Of a stretch of DNA of 13,954 bases, positions 1 to 7,052 are shown one piece after another (the first letter of the stretch is position 1; every line of letters starts with the position of its first letter). Where the stretch lies: positions 1 through 13,954 of the forward strand of contig JAOUGY010000067.1 of assembly GCA_029865445.1 (NCBI GenBank). The letters are read 5' to 3'. The position numbers and the translations under genes were made by a program. Source of the DNA: Acidimicrobiia bacterium (GTDB lineage: Bacteria; Actinomycetota; Acidimicrobiia; Spongiisociales; ZC4RG35). Under the pieces are notes generated by a model, which did not search any database, had not been told where the DNA came from, and saw nothing but the letters and a program-made list of their open reading frames with translations.

Positions 1-282
1 GGCCGCGGCGTACACCGCCGCGTGAGAGGACCACACCGGCCCGTCGATGTCCGGCTTGTCGGACTGTCCGTACTGCAGCAGATCGAACAGGAACAGGCGC
101 CGTCCGGCCATGTGTGGCGCGCACACACCGAAATCCGACCAGCCGGTGCATCCCGGCCCGCCCCCGTGAAGAAAGACCACGGGGGTTCCGTCACCCGATC
201 CCATCTCGAGGTAGTGGAGTTGATATCCGCCCGCCTCGAGAAAGCGGGAGTCCGGCTTGGCCGGCCGCGTGAGTGAGATCAC
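1..282 (-). CDS. Alpha/beta hydrolase, meta-cleavage-product hydrolase type (5' part only)
   Basis: The first 94 codons of a gene that runs off the left edge of the window. The translation has the oxyanion-hole motif HGGGPGCTGWSDF at residues 39-51 and the DLLQYGQSDKP segment at 67-77. These match the N-terminal hallmarks of C-C bond hydrolases such as BphD, HsaD and CarC, which hydrolyse ring-cleavage products of aromatics. The nucleophile serine, aspartate and histidine of the triad would lie beyond the edge and cannot be checked. The GTG start shares one base with the TAG stop of the Rieske gene (TAGTG), which argues for translational coupling and for this start. It is the last visible gene of the six-gene catabolic operon. 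It could also be a general alpha/beta hydrolase such as an epoxide hydrolase or haloperoxidase, but the HGxGPG form favours the meta-cleavage group. Confidence 0.83.
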   Translation of the reverse strand, partial: MISLTRPAKPDSRFLEAGGYQLHYLEMGSGDGTPVVFLHGGGPGCTGWSDFGVCAPHMAGRRLFLFDLLQYGQSDKPDIDGPVWSSHAAVYAAA

Positions 283-1523
283 TATTCGTCCCCCACCCCG
301 GTGACGTCGTCCGAGGCGTCACGCACCGCTTCTTCCAGGTCCTGACCTTCTTTGGTCCGCTCCACGAGCCGCCGCCATGCCAGGAGCGACGAATCCGGTC
401 GATACAGCCGTTCGGGCGGGGCGTCGGTCGCCTCCACCATCCAGGCGTCGAGGTTCGAGAAGTTCCCATGGAAGTGAGGTCGGATGACGGCCCAGTACTT
501 GAACCGGAAGAGCCACGAACGCCACCCGGTCACAAATCGGACCATGATCCCGACGTACCGGTGCCAGTTCTCGTCCTTGGGTACGTAGAACTCGTAGTGG
601 ATGAACTTGGGGTAGGCGATGCGGAGCACGCCGGGCACCGTGATCGAGGCGAATCCCGGAAACTTCTGGCGAACGATGTGTTCATCGGCCTTCTTCGCCC
701 CGCCCGTGTTCCCGAGCTGGGGCGCGTCATCGGAGTAGTTCTTGGGGCGGATCTTCCACCACTTGATGTTCGACCATTCACCCAGGCCCGGGAAGTTCGC
801 GCTCCAGTGGACCTCCTGCTGGACGCGGTAGATCCAGCGACCGTCGGGGACGATCTTGGTGATGTTCCAGGTGGGCATGGCCTTGAAGGTGCGCCATGTG
901 GAGGTGCGGTGGAGGTATTTGGCGTGACCCTCGTCGAATCCGTTCTCGGCGGCGAGACGCCAATTGCCTTCCCGGTCGGCAACACGTCCGCCCATCACGA
1001 ACGCCACGCTCTCACGGAGTTCCTCCGGCAGTGCCGACTCGGGTGGCGGCGGGTCGGAGTCGCCGACGTAGACCCAGATGAGTCCGAGCATCTCCGTCAC
1101 CGGGTAGGACTTGACCGCAGCCTTGCCACAGATCGGCGAGTCGGGGCCGTCCGTGATCACGGCCACCAGGTCGCCGTCGGCGAGGTCGAAGGTCCACGCG
1201 TGATAGGGGCACGTGATCGTTCCTTCGAACTCCTGGATCCCCAGTGAGAGAGGAACGCCTCGGTGCGGGCAGCGATCGTGGAGGGCATACACCGTGCCCC
1301 GGTCGCGCATGAGCATGATGTCCTCGCCGCACAGCCTGATCGCCAAGGGCTTCTTGTTGCGGAGCTGGTTCGACCACAGCACGGGATACCAGTAGTCGCG
1401 GAGTCCGGCGGCCGCCGAGTCGTACACGGGCCACTTGGTCCAGTCCGGACGGCCGAGGTTCTTCGCCTTGTCGGCGATGTCCTGCGGTTGGATCCGCAGC
1501 TTCGCCTCTTTCTCCGTCACCAT
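282..1523 (-). CDS. Rieske non-heme iron oxygenase alpha subunit, CarAa-like
   Basis: Protein of 413 aa, the catalytic component of a ring-hydroxylating oxygenase. The N-terminal Rieske [2Fe-2S] domain has ligands C85/H87 (RCPHRG) and C105/H108 (CPYHAW). The catalytic domain has the mononuclear iron motif NGFDEGHAKYLH with H200 and H205, a bridging D197, and a probable third ligand D359 (NLDAW). From memory of the family, segments such as WYPVLWS, NWRLAAENGFD, PGVLRI and the C-terminal LLAWRRL resemble carbazole 1,9a-dioxygenase CarAa more than two-component alpha/beta dioxygenases. No beta subunit, ferredoxin or reductase is adjacent, so electrons must come from elsewhere. ATG is preceded by AGGAG about six bases upstream and lies 37 nt after the LLM gene. 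The substrate is unknown; 2-oxoquinoline 8-monooxygenase-type enzymes are another possible relative. Confidence 0.9.
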   Translation of the reverse strand: MVTEKEAKLRIQPQDIADKAKNLGRPDWTKWPVYDSAAAGLRDYWYPVLWSNQLRNKKPLAIRLCGEDIMLMRDRGTVYALHDRCPHRGVPLSLGIQEFEGTITCPYHAWTFDLADGDLVAVITDGPDSPICGKAAVKSYPVTEMLGLIWVYVGDSDPPPPESALPEELRESVAFVMGGRVADREGNWRLAAENGFDEGHAKYLHRTSTWRTFKAMPTWNITKIVPDGRWIYRVQQEVHWSANFPGLGEWSNIKWWKIRPKNYSDDAPQLGNTGGAKKADEHIVRQKFPGFASITVPGVLRIAYPKFIHYEFYVPKDENWHRYVGIMVRFVTGWRSWLFRFKYWAVIRPHFHGNFSNLDAWMVEATDAPPERLYRPDSSLLAWRRLVERTKEGQDLEEAVRDASDDVTGVGDE

Positions 1524-1560
1524 GGCTGCTCCTCTCTCACCGACGAACCTCCACCTTCAA

Positions 1561-2439
1561 TCATCGCGAAACCTTCGCCCGGGCGGCCGCCGCGTGTTCC
1601 ATGTCGGATGCCCTCACCACGATCGACTCGAAACCCATCTCCTCCAGCCGCGCCAGGCGCTCGGCCACGATCCCGGCCGAGCCGACCAGGAGGTATGGGT
1701 TGTCGGCCAGGCTGGCGGGATCGACCGAGAAGTCGCCGGCGACCGGGGTCGGGTCCTCGGCGACCCGGTGCAAGAGCATGTCGAGGCGGGTTGCCCCGTG
1801 GTCGGTGGCGATCGACACGCGCTCGGAGAGCGTCTCGAAGGTGGCGGAGCCGACACCCTCGACGATGCTTCGCCGGTCGCCCTTTGGCAGAGGCACCCCG
1901 ATCGAAACGATGTCCGCGATGCGGGCGGCCAGCGCAAGCATTCGCGGGCCTCCTCCACCCACCATGATCGGAGGGCCCGAGTTCTGGACCGGTCGGATCG
2001 TGGTTCCCGGGCTGGTCGTGTAGTGGGGCCCGACATGGACGGCGCCACTCCACACGGCCCTGATCGTGTCGATGGCATCGGTGAGGCGGGCGGCCCGTAC
2101 GGCGAAGGGGTCCATCGTGGTCCCGATCGCGTCGTAGTCGATCTTCATCCACCCGGTTCCGATTCCCAGGACCGCCCGGCCACCGCTCAGGACATCGAGA
2201 CTTGCCATCTCGCGTGCCGTGATCGCCGGGTGACGGAGGTCGTTGGCAAGCATGTAGGGCCCGACGGTGAGTCCGCTGACGGCGGCCGCCGCCGCCAACG
2301 CCGGGATGGGCGAGACGATGTCGTTGAAGTGGTCGGGGATGTACAGGCCGTCGAAACCGAGGGCCTCGGCGCGGGTCGCAATCGTGGTGATGTCGGGCAG
2401 CGCGGGGTTGAACGGTCCCACCAGCACACCCATGCGCAT
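1561..2439 (-). CDS. LLM-class F420-dependent oxidoreductase
   Basis: Protein of 292 aa with a luciferase-like TIM-barrel pattern. The N-terminus MRMGVLVGPF continues to ALGFDGLYIPDHF (residues 26-38), then LSGGRAVLGIGTGW (84-97) and IMVGGGGPRMLALAARIADIV (158-178). These are typical of actinobacterial probable F420-dependent enzymes; the GGGGPR segment recalls the MSMEG_2516-like group. Members use F420 or FMN for hydride transfer or monooxygenation; the substrate cannot be read here. The frame is open upstream to 2811, but that part lies inside the 2Fe-2S gene and looks like shadow sequence. ATG at 2439 has GGGAG five bases upstream and sits 14 nt after the previous stop. A GTG at 2457 overlapping that stop (GTGA) is the alternative start. 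Its place between the Mo hydroxylase and the Rieske gene suggests a step in the same pathway. Confidence 0.85.
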   Translation of the reverse strand: MRMGVLVGPFNPALPDITTIATRAEALGFDGLYIPDHFNDIVSPIPALAAAAAVSGLTVGPYMLANDLRHPAITAREMASLDVLSGGRAVLGIGTGWMKIDYDAIGTTMDPFAVRAARLTDAIDTIRAVWSGAVHVGPHYTTSPGTTIRPVQNSGPPIMVGGGGPRMLALAARIADIVSIGVPLPKGDRRSIVEGVGSATFETLSERVSIATDHGATRLDMLLHRVAEDPTPVAGDFSVDPASLADNPYLLVGSAGIVAERLARLEEMGFESIVVRASDMEHAAAARAKVSR

Positions 2440-2453
2440 GCCGGCTCCCACCG

Positions 2454-2918
2454 TCACGCGTTCCGCTGCTCTATGACAGACATGACGGCGTCGACGATCT
2501 TGTTGTAGCCCGTGCACCTGCACAGGTTTCCCGAAAGCCCCTCGCGGATCGCTGCTTCGTCGGCGGGCACGCCACTGTTGACCAGTGCCTCCGCGGCCAT
2601 GATCATCCCTGGCGTACAGAACCCGCACTGGGTGGCGAAATGGTCGACGAACGCCTGCTGCAGATCGGACAGGCCATGGGTGGGCGTCAGGCCTTCGATC
2701 GTCGTGACGGTACTGCCGTCGAGCTGCGCACAGGCCTTGAGACAGGACACCACGGGTTCGCTGTTCACGAGCACCGTGCACGCTCCGCAATCGCCCGTCA
2801 GACATCCCCATTTGGTGCCGACCAGACCCAGGTCGTTCCGCAGGAGGTCGAGGAGGCTCTCGGATCCCTCCACCAACCGCGACACCGGGTCACCGTTCAC
2901 CATCAGTTCGATTCTCAT
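2454..2918 (-). CDS. Molybdenum hydroxylase 2Fe-2S subunit (CoxS/HcrC/QorS-type)
   Basis: Protein of 154 aa, the usual length for the small iron-sulfur subunit of xanthine dehydrogenase-family heterotrimers. The plant-type ferredoxin domain has C39, C44, C47 and C59 (GCLTGDCGACTVL). The helical domain holds the second cluster with C98, C101 (CGFC), C133 and C135 (CRC). All eight cysteines are present, so both clusters should form and pass electrons between the Mo-cofactor and FAD subunits. The ATG overlaps the FAD-subunit stop as ATGA and is preceded by GGAGG, which fixes the start; the in-frame extension to 3035 is shadow sequence over the FAD gene. Identity as this subunit is firm. The substrate class is not determined by this chain. 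Confidence 0.96.
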   Translation of the reverse strand: MRIELMVNGDPVSRLVEGSESLLDLLRNDLGLVGTKWGCLTGDCGACTVLVNSEPVVSCLKACAQLDGSTVTTIEGLTPTHGLSDLQQAFVDHFATQCGFCTPGMIMAAEALVNSGVPADEAAIREGLSGNLCRCTGYNKIVDAVMSVIEQRNA

Positions 2919-3820
2919 GCCGGCTCCTCCACCAGTCCGTTGGTCGGGCTGAATCTCCCGACCGGCCACCCGCCGATCGCCCTTCGATATGCGATGCCGA
3001 GCGCTCTGGGAACCAAGGCGGCCACGACCGAGCATCGGTAGTCCGCCGAGCCCCGGGCATCCGATATGGGTGAAGATGCCGCAGCCGCCATCCTGCCCGC
3101 CTCACCGGCCCGCTCCGGGTCCCACGGATCGTCCGCCATCAGGTCGGCGACGCCGCCGACAACAAAGGGTGTGGGCGCCACGGCGCCCAGCGCCACAGTC
3201 GCCGTGGTGATCCGATCGCCATCGACTGCCACCGAGGCCGCAACTCCGACACCGGCGAGATCCATCGACCAGCGCACCGTCTGGCGGAGATAGCACGAAC
3301 CAAGGTTGGATGGGGCCGGGTACCGCACGGCGGCGACGAGTTCTCCGGGATCGAGGGTGGTGGCCCCCGGGCCGGCGAACAGGTCTGCCAGCGGGACCGT
3401 CCGGCCACCATCGGGGCCGGCGATATCTACTTCGGCTCCGTGGACGAGCAGCGGCGGGGGCATCTCGGCAGACGGTGTCGCATGGCACAGGTTTCCACCG
3501 AGGGTTGCCATCACCCGGATCTGCACGGACCCGAGTACGTGAGCAGCCTCGGGCACGGCCGTGGATCGTGCAGCCAGTTCCGCGTCGCGTTCGATGGTGC
3601 GGATCGATGTCATGGCTCCAATGGTCACGAGGTCCCCGTCGATCCCGACTCCCCGTAAACCATCGAGCCGGCTCATGTCTACGAGAACCGTGGGGTCGGA
3701 ACGTCCGGTACGCATGTCGAGGAGGACATCGGTACCACCTGCCAGGGGAACCGCGCCCTCCCGGTCGGCCAGCATCCCGAGGGCTTCGGCGAGTGTGCCT
3801 GGGATCAGCACCTCAACCAC
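2915..3820 (-). CDS. Molybdenum hydroxylase FAD-binding subunit (CoxM/QorM-type)
   Basis: Protein of 301 aa of the FAD_binding_5 type. The two flavin-binding signatures are present: PLAGGTDVLLD at residues 25-35 and ATLGGNLCHATPSAEMPP at 105-122. It passes electrons from the 2Fe-2S subunit to an acceptor. There is no four-cysteine insertion after the second motif; only isolated cysteines (C112, C176, C263) are seen. The extra 4Fe-4S cluster of 4-hydroxybenzoyl-CoA reductase HcrB is therefore absent, and the complex is more likely a hydroxylating dehydrogenase. The start is GTG, with AAAGGAG six bases upstream at 3827-3833. It overlaps the end of the large-subunit gene by 8 nt and the 2Fe-2S start by 4 nt, so the three subunits are translationally coupled. 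Confidence 0.94.
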   Translation of the reverse strand: MVEVLIPGTLAEALGMLADREGAVPLAGGTDVLLDMRTGRSDPTVLVDMSRLDGLRGVGIDGDLVTIGAMTSIRTIERDAELAARSTAVPEAAHVLGSVQIRVMATLGGNLCHATPSAEMPPPLLVHGAEVDIAGPDGGRTVPLADLFAGPGATTLDPGELVAAVRYPAPSNLGSCYLRQTVRWSMDLAGVGVAASVAVDGDRITTATVALGAVAPTPFVVGGVADLMADDPWDPERAGEAGRMAAAASSPISDARGSADYRCSVVAALVPRALGIAYRRAIGGWPVGRFSPTNGLVEEPA

Positions 3821-6125
3821 GGCCGGCTCCTTTCACGACGTTGCTCGTTTCGCCCGTCTGGATCCAGTCGAGGACCTTCCAGGGTCGGAGCGGGAACTGC
3901 CGGGGTCGAATGCCCACCGCGTCGGCCACCGCGTTGGCCACGGCGGCAGGGACCGGGATGAGCCCGCCCTCGCCGATGCCCTTGGCGCCGAACGGGCCGA
4001 GTGGGTCATTCGTCTCGATCAGGTCGACGTGAATCCGGGGCGCGTCCACCATCGTGGGCAGGCCGTAGTCGTGGAGATTCGGTGCCATGAGCTCGCCTAC
4101 CTCCACCCGAACCGGGAGTTCTTCGGTGAGGGCGAGGCCGATCCCCATCACTGCTCCGCCTTCGATCTGACCTTCCACCGCGGACGGATTGATCGCCCGC
4201 CCCACGTCATGCGCCGTCCACAGGTTGAGCAGCTTGACCTGCCCCGTCCCGGGATCCACCTCGACCTCGGCGACGTGAGCCCCAAATCCATACGTGGCCG
4301 AGATGTTGCCGATGTATCCCTTGTCCTGGTTCTCCGTCGGCGGGTCGTAGAAGGCCGTGCTCATGATCACGTTGCCCTCCTCCCGCAGCAGCAGCCTCCG
4401 GATCGCCTTGTCGTAGGGCATCGCCCTCTCGGGCTCGCTCCGGCTGGAGATGACGCCGTCTTCGATGACGAGATCGTCCTTGCCCAACACCTCGGCGGCC
4501 GCCGCCAGCAGCTTGTCACGTGCCCGGCCGGCCGCCAGGCGGGCCGCGTTGCCGGCCACGAATGTGGTCCTGCTGGCATGGACACCCACGTCCCATGGCT
4601 TCACGTCGGTGTCGGAGTGGATGACCCGCACTTTCGACATCGGCACCCCGACCTCTTCGGCGACGATCATCGCCAATGCGGTCTCGGAACCTTGCCCCAG
4701 CTCCGACGAACCCGAGATCAACGAGATCTGGCCGGAGTCGTCCATCTTGATCATGGCTCCGCACCCGTCGGATCCGTAGATCCGGGCGCCGCCGCCGACG
4801 TGGATGAAGGCCGCTGCACCAAGTCCCCGGTATCTGTCCTTCATCTTGCCCCGCCGTTCGTTCCACCCGGAGGCTTCCTTCACCGACTCGAGGCATTGGG
4901 TGAGCCCGCATGTCGTGATCTTCAGCCCCTGCGGAGTGACGTCTCCGGCCTGGTTGGCGTTCTGGATTCGAAGTTCCATCGGATCCCGACCGAGAGCGTC
5001 GGCGATCTCCTCGAGCTGCTGCTCCACCGCGAAGGTCGACTGAGGGTTGCCGAATCCCCGGACGGAGCCGCCGTACGACTTGTTGGTGTACACGACGGCA
5101 CATCTCATCCGCGAGTTGGGAACCCGGTACAGCGAGGTGACGGTGTTCATGGCGACGAGCATGGCGTGGCTACCCCAGGCGTTGTAGGCGCCATTGTCCG
5201 AGATCACGTGGGTGTCTCGGAACAAGATGTTCCCGTCGGCGTCGGCGCCGGTCCGGAGTTTGAAATGGATCGGTTGGCGGGTCCGGGTCCCGATGAACTC
5301 CTCTTCTCGGCTCATGGCGAGCTTGACGGGGCGTTGCGCCGCCTCGGCCAGAAGCACACAGATGAAGTCGTGGGTGTCGATGTCGATCTTGCCGCCGAAA
5401 CTCCCCCCAACGGGGGGTTGTTTGATGGTGATGTTGCCCCAGTCGAGACCGAGCGTGTCGGCGAGCTCCTTGCGGTACATGAAGACCATGTGCACCGGGC
5501 TCCACACGGTGAGGTGTCCTGAACGATCGAAGCTGGCGATGACTACGTGGGTTTCGATGGCACCGGGGGCGGCGAGAGGGCTCGAATACGTCCCTTCGAC
5601 GATCACCGCTGCTTCCTCCGCCGCCTTGTCGACATCGCCCGTCTCGAAGTCCCATCGCATCGACACGTTTCCATCGATGTCGAGTCGTTCGTCGTGGATG
5701 AGAGGGGCTCCGTCCTCGAGCGCTTCGAGAGGATCGACGACGGCCGGAAGGACTTCGTAGACGACGTCGATGAGGCCGAGCGCCCGTTTGGCGGTGGCCT
5801 CGTCGATGGCCGCCACGGCCGCCACCTCGTCGCCCACGCAGCGGACCTTTCGGTCCTTCAACGGGAGGTTGTCGTGGCCGTATCCGAAGGGTCGCTGTTG
5901 GACGTTGCCGGCGTGAATCACAGCTTTCACGCCGGGGAGGGCCTCCGCCTTGGAGACGTCGATCGACACGATGCGGGCGTGGGCGTGAGGGCTGCGGAGG
6001 ATGGCGCCGGTGAGCATGCCGGGGATGTCGAGATCGTCGGCGTACTGGATTCGACCGCTCACCTTGTCCGGGGCGTCGAGTTTGGGGAGCCGCTTCCCGA
6101 CAACGCGCGTCTCGGTCGCCGTCAC
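3813..6125 (-). CDS. Molybdenum hydroxylase large (Mo-cofactor) subunit
   Basis: Protein of 770 aa from the chosen GTG, typical for the large subunit of heterotrimeric xanthine dehydrogenase-family enzymes. Motifs in order are VGKRLPKLDAPDKVSG near the N-terminus, GGSFGGK (240-246), GGSVRGFGNPQ (352-362), GSSELGQGSET (472-482), ASRTTFVAGNA (517-527) and GAKGIGEGG (713-721), where E719 is the expected catalytic base. The form-I CO dehydrogenase loop AYRCSFR is absent; VRGFGNP takes its place, so CO oxidation is unlikely. The likely role is water-derived hydroxylation of an aromatic or N-heterocyclic carbon. An open frame extends to a GTG at 6173, but GGAGG at 6131-6135 lies five bases before GTG 6125, where homology begins. 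It is the first gene of the operon, divergent from the PaaX-like regulator. No Mo-cofactor insertion chaperone (XdhC/CoxF type) is in view. Confidence 0.95.
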   Translation of the reverse strand: MTATETRVVGKRLPKLDAPDKVSGRIQYADDLDIPGMLTGAILRSPHAHARIVSIDVSKAEALPGVKAVIHAGNVQQRPFGYGHDNLPLKDRKVRCVGDEVAAVAAIDEATAKRALGLIDVVYEVLPAVVDPLEALEDGAPLIHDERLDIDGNVSMRWDFETGDVDKAAEEAAVIVEGTYSSPLAAPGAIETHVVIASFDRSGHLTVWSPVHMVFMYRKELADTLGLDWGNITIKQPPVGGSFGGKIDIDTHDFICVLLAEAAQRPVKLAMSREEEFIGTRTRQPIHFKLRTGADADGNILFRDTHVISDNGAYNAWGSHAMLVAMNTVTSLYRVPNSRMRCAVVYTNKSYGGSVRGFGNPQSTFAVEQQLEEIADALGRDPMELRIQNANQAGDVTPQGLKITTCGLTQCLESVKEASGWNERRGKMKDRYRGLGAAAFIHVGGGARIYGSDGCGAMIKMDDSGQISLISGSSELGQGSETALAMIVAEEVGVPMSKVRVIHSDTDVKPWDVGVHASRTTFVAGNAARLAAGRARDKLLAAAAEVLGKDDLVIEDGVISSRSEPERAMPYDKAIRRLLLREEGNVIMSTAFYDPPTENQDKGYIGNISATYGFGAHVAEVEVDPGTGQVKLLNLWTAHDVGRAINPSAVEGQIEGGAVMGIGLALTEELPVRVEVGELMAPNLHDYGLPTMVDAPRIHVDLIETNDPLGPFGAKGIGEGGLIPVPAAVANAVADAVGIRPRQFPLRPWKVLDWIQTGETSNVVKGAGRG

Positions 6126-6130
6126 ATGTA

Positions 6131-6135
6131 CCTCC
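6131..6135 (-). promoter_or_regulatory. Ribosome binding site fixing the large-subunit start
   Basis: GGAGG on the minus strand, five bases before the GTG at 6125-6123. This supports a 770-aa product over the 786-aa reading that begins at 6173 and would run through the putative promoter. Confidence 0.7.
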
Positions 6136-6147
6136 GATGGTCCAAGA

Positions 6148-6161
6148 ATGGTCACAACCAT
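6148..6161. repeat. Inverted repeat ATGGT-N4-ACCAT, candidate operator
   Basis: Perfect 5-bp arms separated by CACA, placed 23 bp upstream of the operon start codon and overlapping the possible -10 element of the minus strand. Binding here would block the catabolic operon. The arms are short, so chance occurrence cannot be excluded. Confidence 0.4.
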
Positions 6162-6190
6162 ATCACTCTGCACACGATCGTGCGCGAAAT

Positions 6191-6199
6191 GTCACATGT
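6191..6199. repeat. Direct repeat copy GTCACATGT (partner at 6121-6129)
   Basis: An identical 9-mer in the same orientation lies 70 bp away at 6121-6129, overlapping the GTG start of the large subunit. The two copies bracket the divergent promoter region. This copy is contained in ATGTCACATGTGG, whose core CACATGTG is palindromic. It is a plausible regulator site pair but is based on sequence alone. Confidence 0.35.
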
Positions 6200-6233
6200 G
6201 GCGCCACGCCCGAATATGCTTGGCCCGACTCAC

Positions 6234-7052
6234 ATGCCTGCCCCCGACCGTACCGCCCGCAGCCTCGTCACCGATGTCGTCGGCCTCTACATCCGTCCAC
6301 TCGACGGATGGATAGCCGTCGCCGATCTCCTCACGCTGTTGGAACCGCTTGGTGTCGAACACGCTGCCGCCCGTACGGCCATTTCTCGCATGGTGAAAGA
6401 CGGGCTTCTGACGAGGACGGTGCGGGGAGGGCAATCCGGGTATGCGCTCTCCTCTCGGGCCCTCCCCTCCATGGAACGGGCCGACCGGCGCATCCTCGGA
6501 TATGTGCGAGCCGCACGCGGAGACAGGTGGCTCCTCGCTTCGTACTCGATTCCGGAATCCGAGCGGAGGCTCCGCGACCGGCTACGCCGGACGCTCGTGC
6601 GCGAAGGTTTCGGTACGTCGACCCGAGGGGTGTGGATTCTCCCTCTCCATCACAGGGATGACGCAATGGCGACTCTCGAAGAAGAAGGTTTCGGCGGCAT
6701 GATCGACTTCTTCGAGGCCGACCCGCTGACCGACGACGCCGACCTCGTCGCACGGGCCTGGGACCTCCCCCGACTGGCGCGCGGGGCGGCCCGACTCGCG
6801 GCCACGGTCGACGCCCTCATCGCCCGCTGGCCCGACGATCGAACGGACGATCGAGCCGCCTTTGTCGACTACACGAGCGTCGTGGACCTGTGGCGTCCGC
6901 TCGCGTTCCATGACCCGGGTCTACCCGGCGTGTATCTCGGACACCGCCACCCGATCGAGGACAGCTTTGCCACCGCTCGCCACCGTCTCGAGAAGGCCGC
7001 TCACCGCCACGTCGGATCCGTGACCGGCGTGGAGTTCACCGGGTCGAAGTGA
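6234..7052 (+). CDS. PaaX-family transcriptional regulator
   Basis: Protein of 272 aa. Residues 8-60 (ARSLVTDVVGLYI to AISRMVKDGLL) form the PaaX-type winged helix. Residues 96-137 (GDRWLLASYSIPESERRLR to GVWILP) fit the central Cas2-like domain, and the C-terminal DLWRPLAFHDPGLPGVYLG (218-236) is the family's conserved end segment. PaaX proteins are mostly repressors of aromatic catabolism relieved by aryl-CoA thioesters such as phenylacetyl-CoA; the effector here is unknown. It is divergent from the molybdenum hydroxylase operon, which is its likely target. The ATG at 6234 was chosen because homology starts just after it. ATGs at 6216 and 6189 are in frame, and none has a clear Shine-Dalgarno sequence; a TATGCT at 6215-6220 suggests a near-leaderless transcript. 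Confidence 0.88.
   Translation: MPAPDRTARSLVTDVVGLYIRPLDGWIAVADLLTLLEPLGVEHAAARTAISRMVKDGLLTRTVRGGQSGYALSSRALPSMERADRRILGYVRAARGDRWLLASYSIPESERRLRDRLRRTLVREGFGTSTRGVWILPLHHRDDAMATLEEEGFGGMIDFFEADPLTDDADLVARAWDLPRLARGAARLAATVDALIARWPDDRTDDRAAFVDYTSVVDLWRPLAFHDPGLPGVYLGHRHPIEDSFATARHRLEKAAHRHVGSVTGVEFTGSK

Larger units (their letters stand above)
6126..6233. promoter_or_regulatory. Divergent control region between catabolic operon and PaaX-like gene
   Basis: The 108-bp gap between two divergent genes, somewhat AT-richer than its surroundings. It holds an inverted repeat ATGGT-N4-ACCAT (6148-6161) and a GTCACATGT copy at 6191-6199 that includes most of the 8-bp palindrome CACATGTG (6193-6200). 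A second GTCACATGT copy at 6121-6129 overlaps the operon's GTG start. A TATGCT at 6215-6220 could be a -10 element for the plus-strand gene, and TATGGT read on the minus strand (6163-6158) one for the operon. No convincing -35 hexamers were seen. PaaX-family repressors usually bind near their own divergent promoters, so this is the natural place for the operators. Confidence 0.5.

Noticed and set aside
273..1247. Plus-strand open frame (324 codons) opposite the Rieske gene
   Set aside because: Antisense shadow; the minus strand encodes an intact Rieske oxygenase over the same bases.
2440..2811. N-terminal extension of the LLM oxidoreductase to 2811
   Set aside because: The extension is arginine-rich shadow translation of the 2Fe-2S gene; family homology begins at the ATG at 2439 (or GTG 2457).
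2915..3820. HcrB-type reductase subunit with an extra 4Fe-4S cluster
   Set aside because: The four-cysteine insertion is absent; only isolated cysteines are present.
3561..5522. Long plus-strand open frame (653 codons) opposite the molybdenum hydroxylase genes
   Set aside because: It is a GC-rich antisense shadow of the large subunit, with histidine/valine/glycine-rich composition and no recognisable motif; the minus-strand frame has all family signatures.
3813..6125. Form-I CO dehydrogenase (CoxL)
   Set aside because: The AYRCSFR active-site loop is missing and replaced by VRGFGNP.
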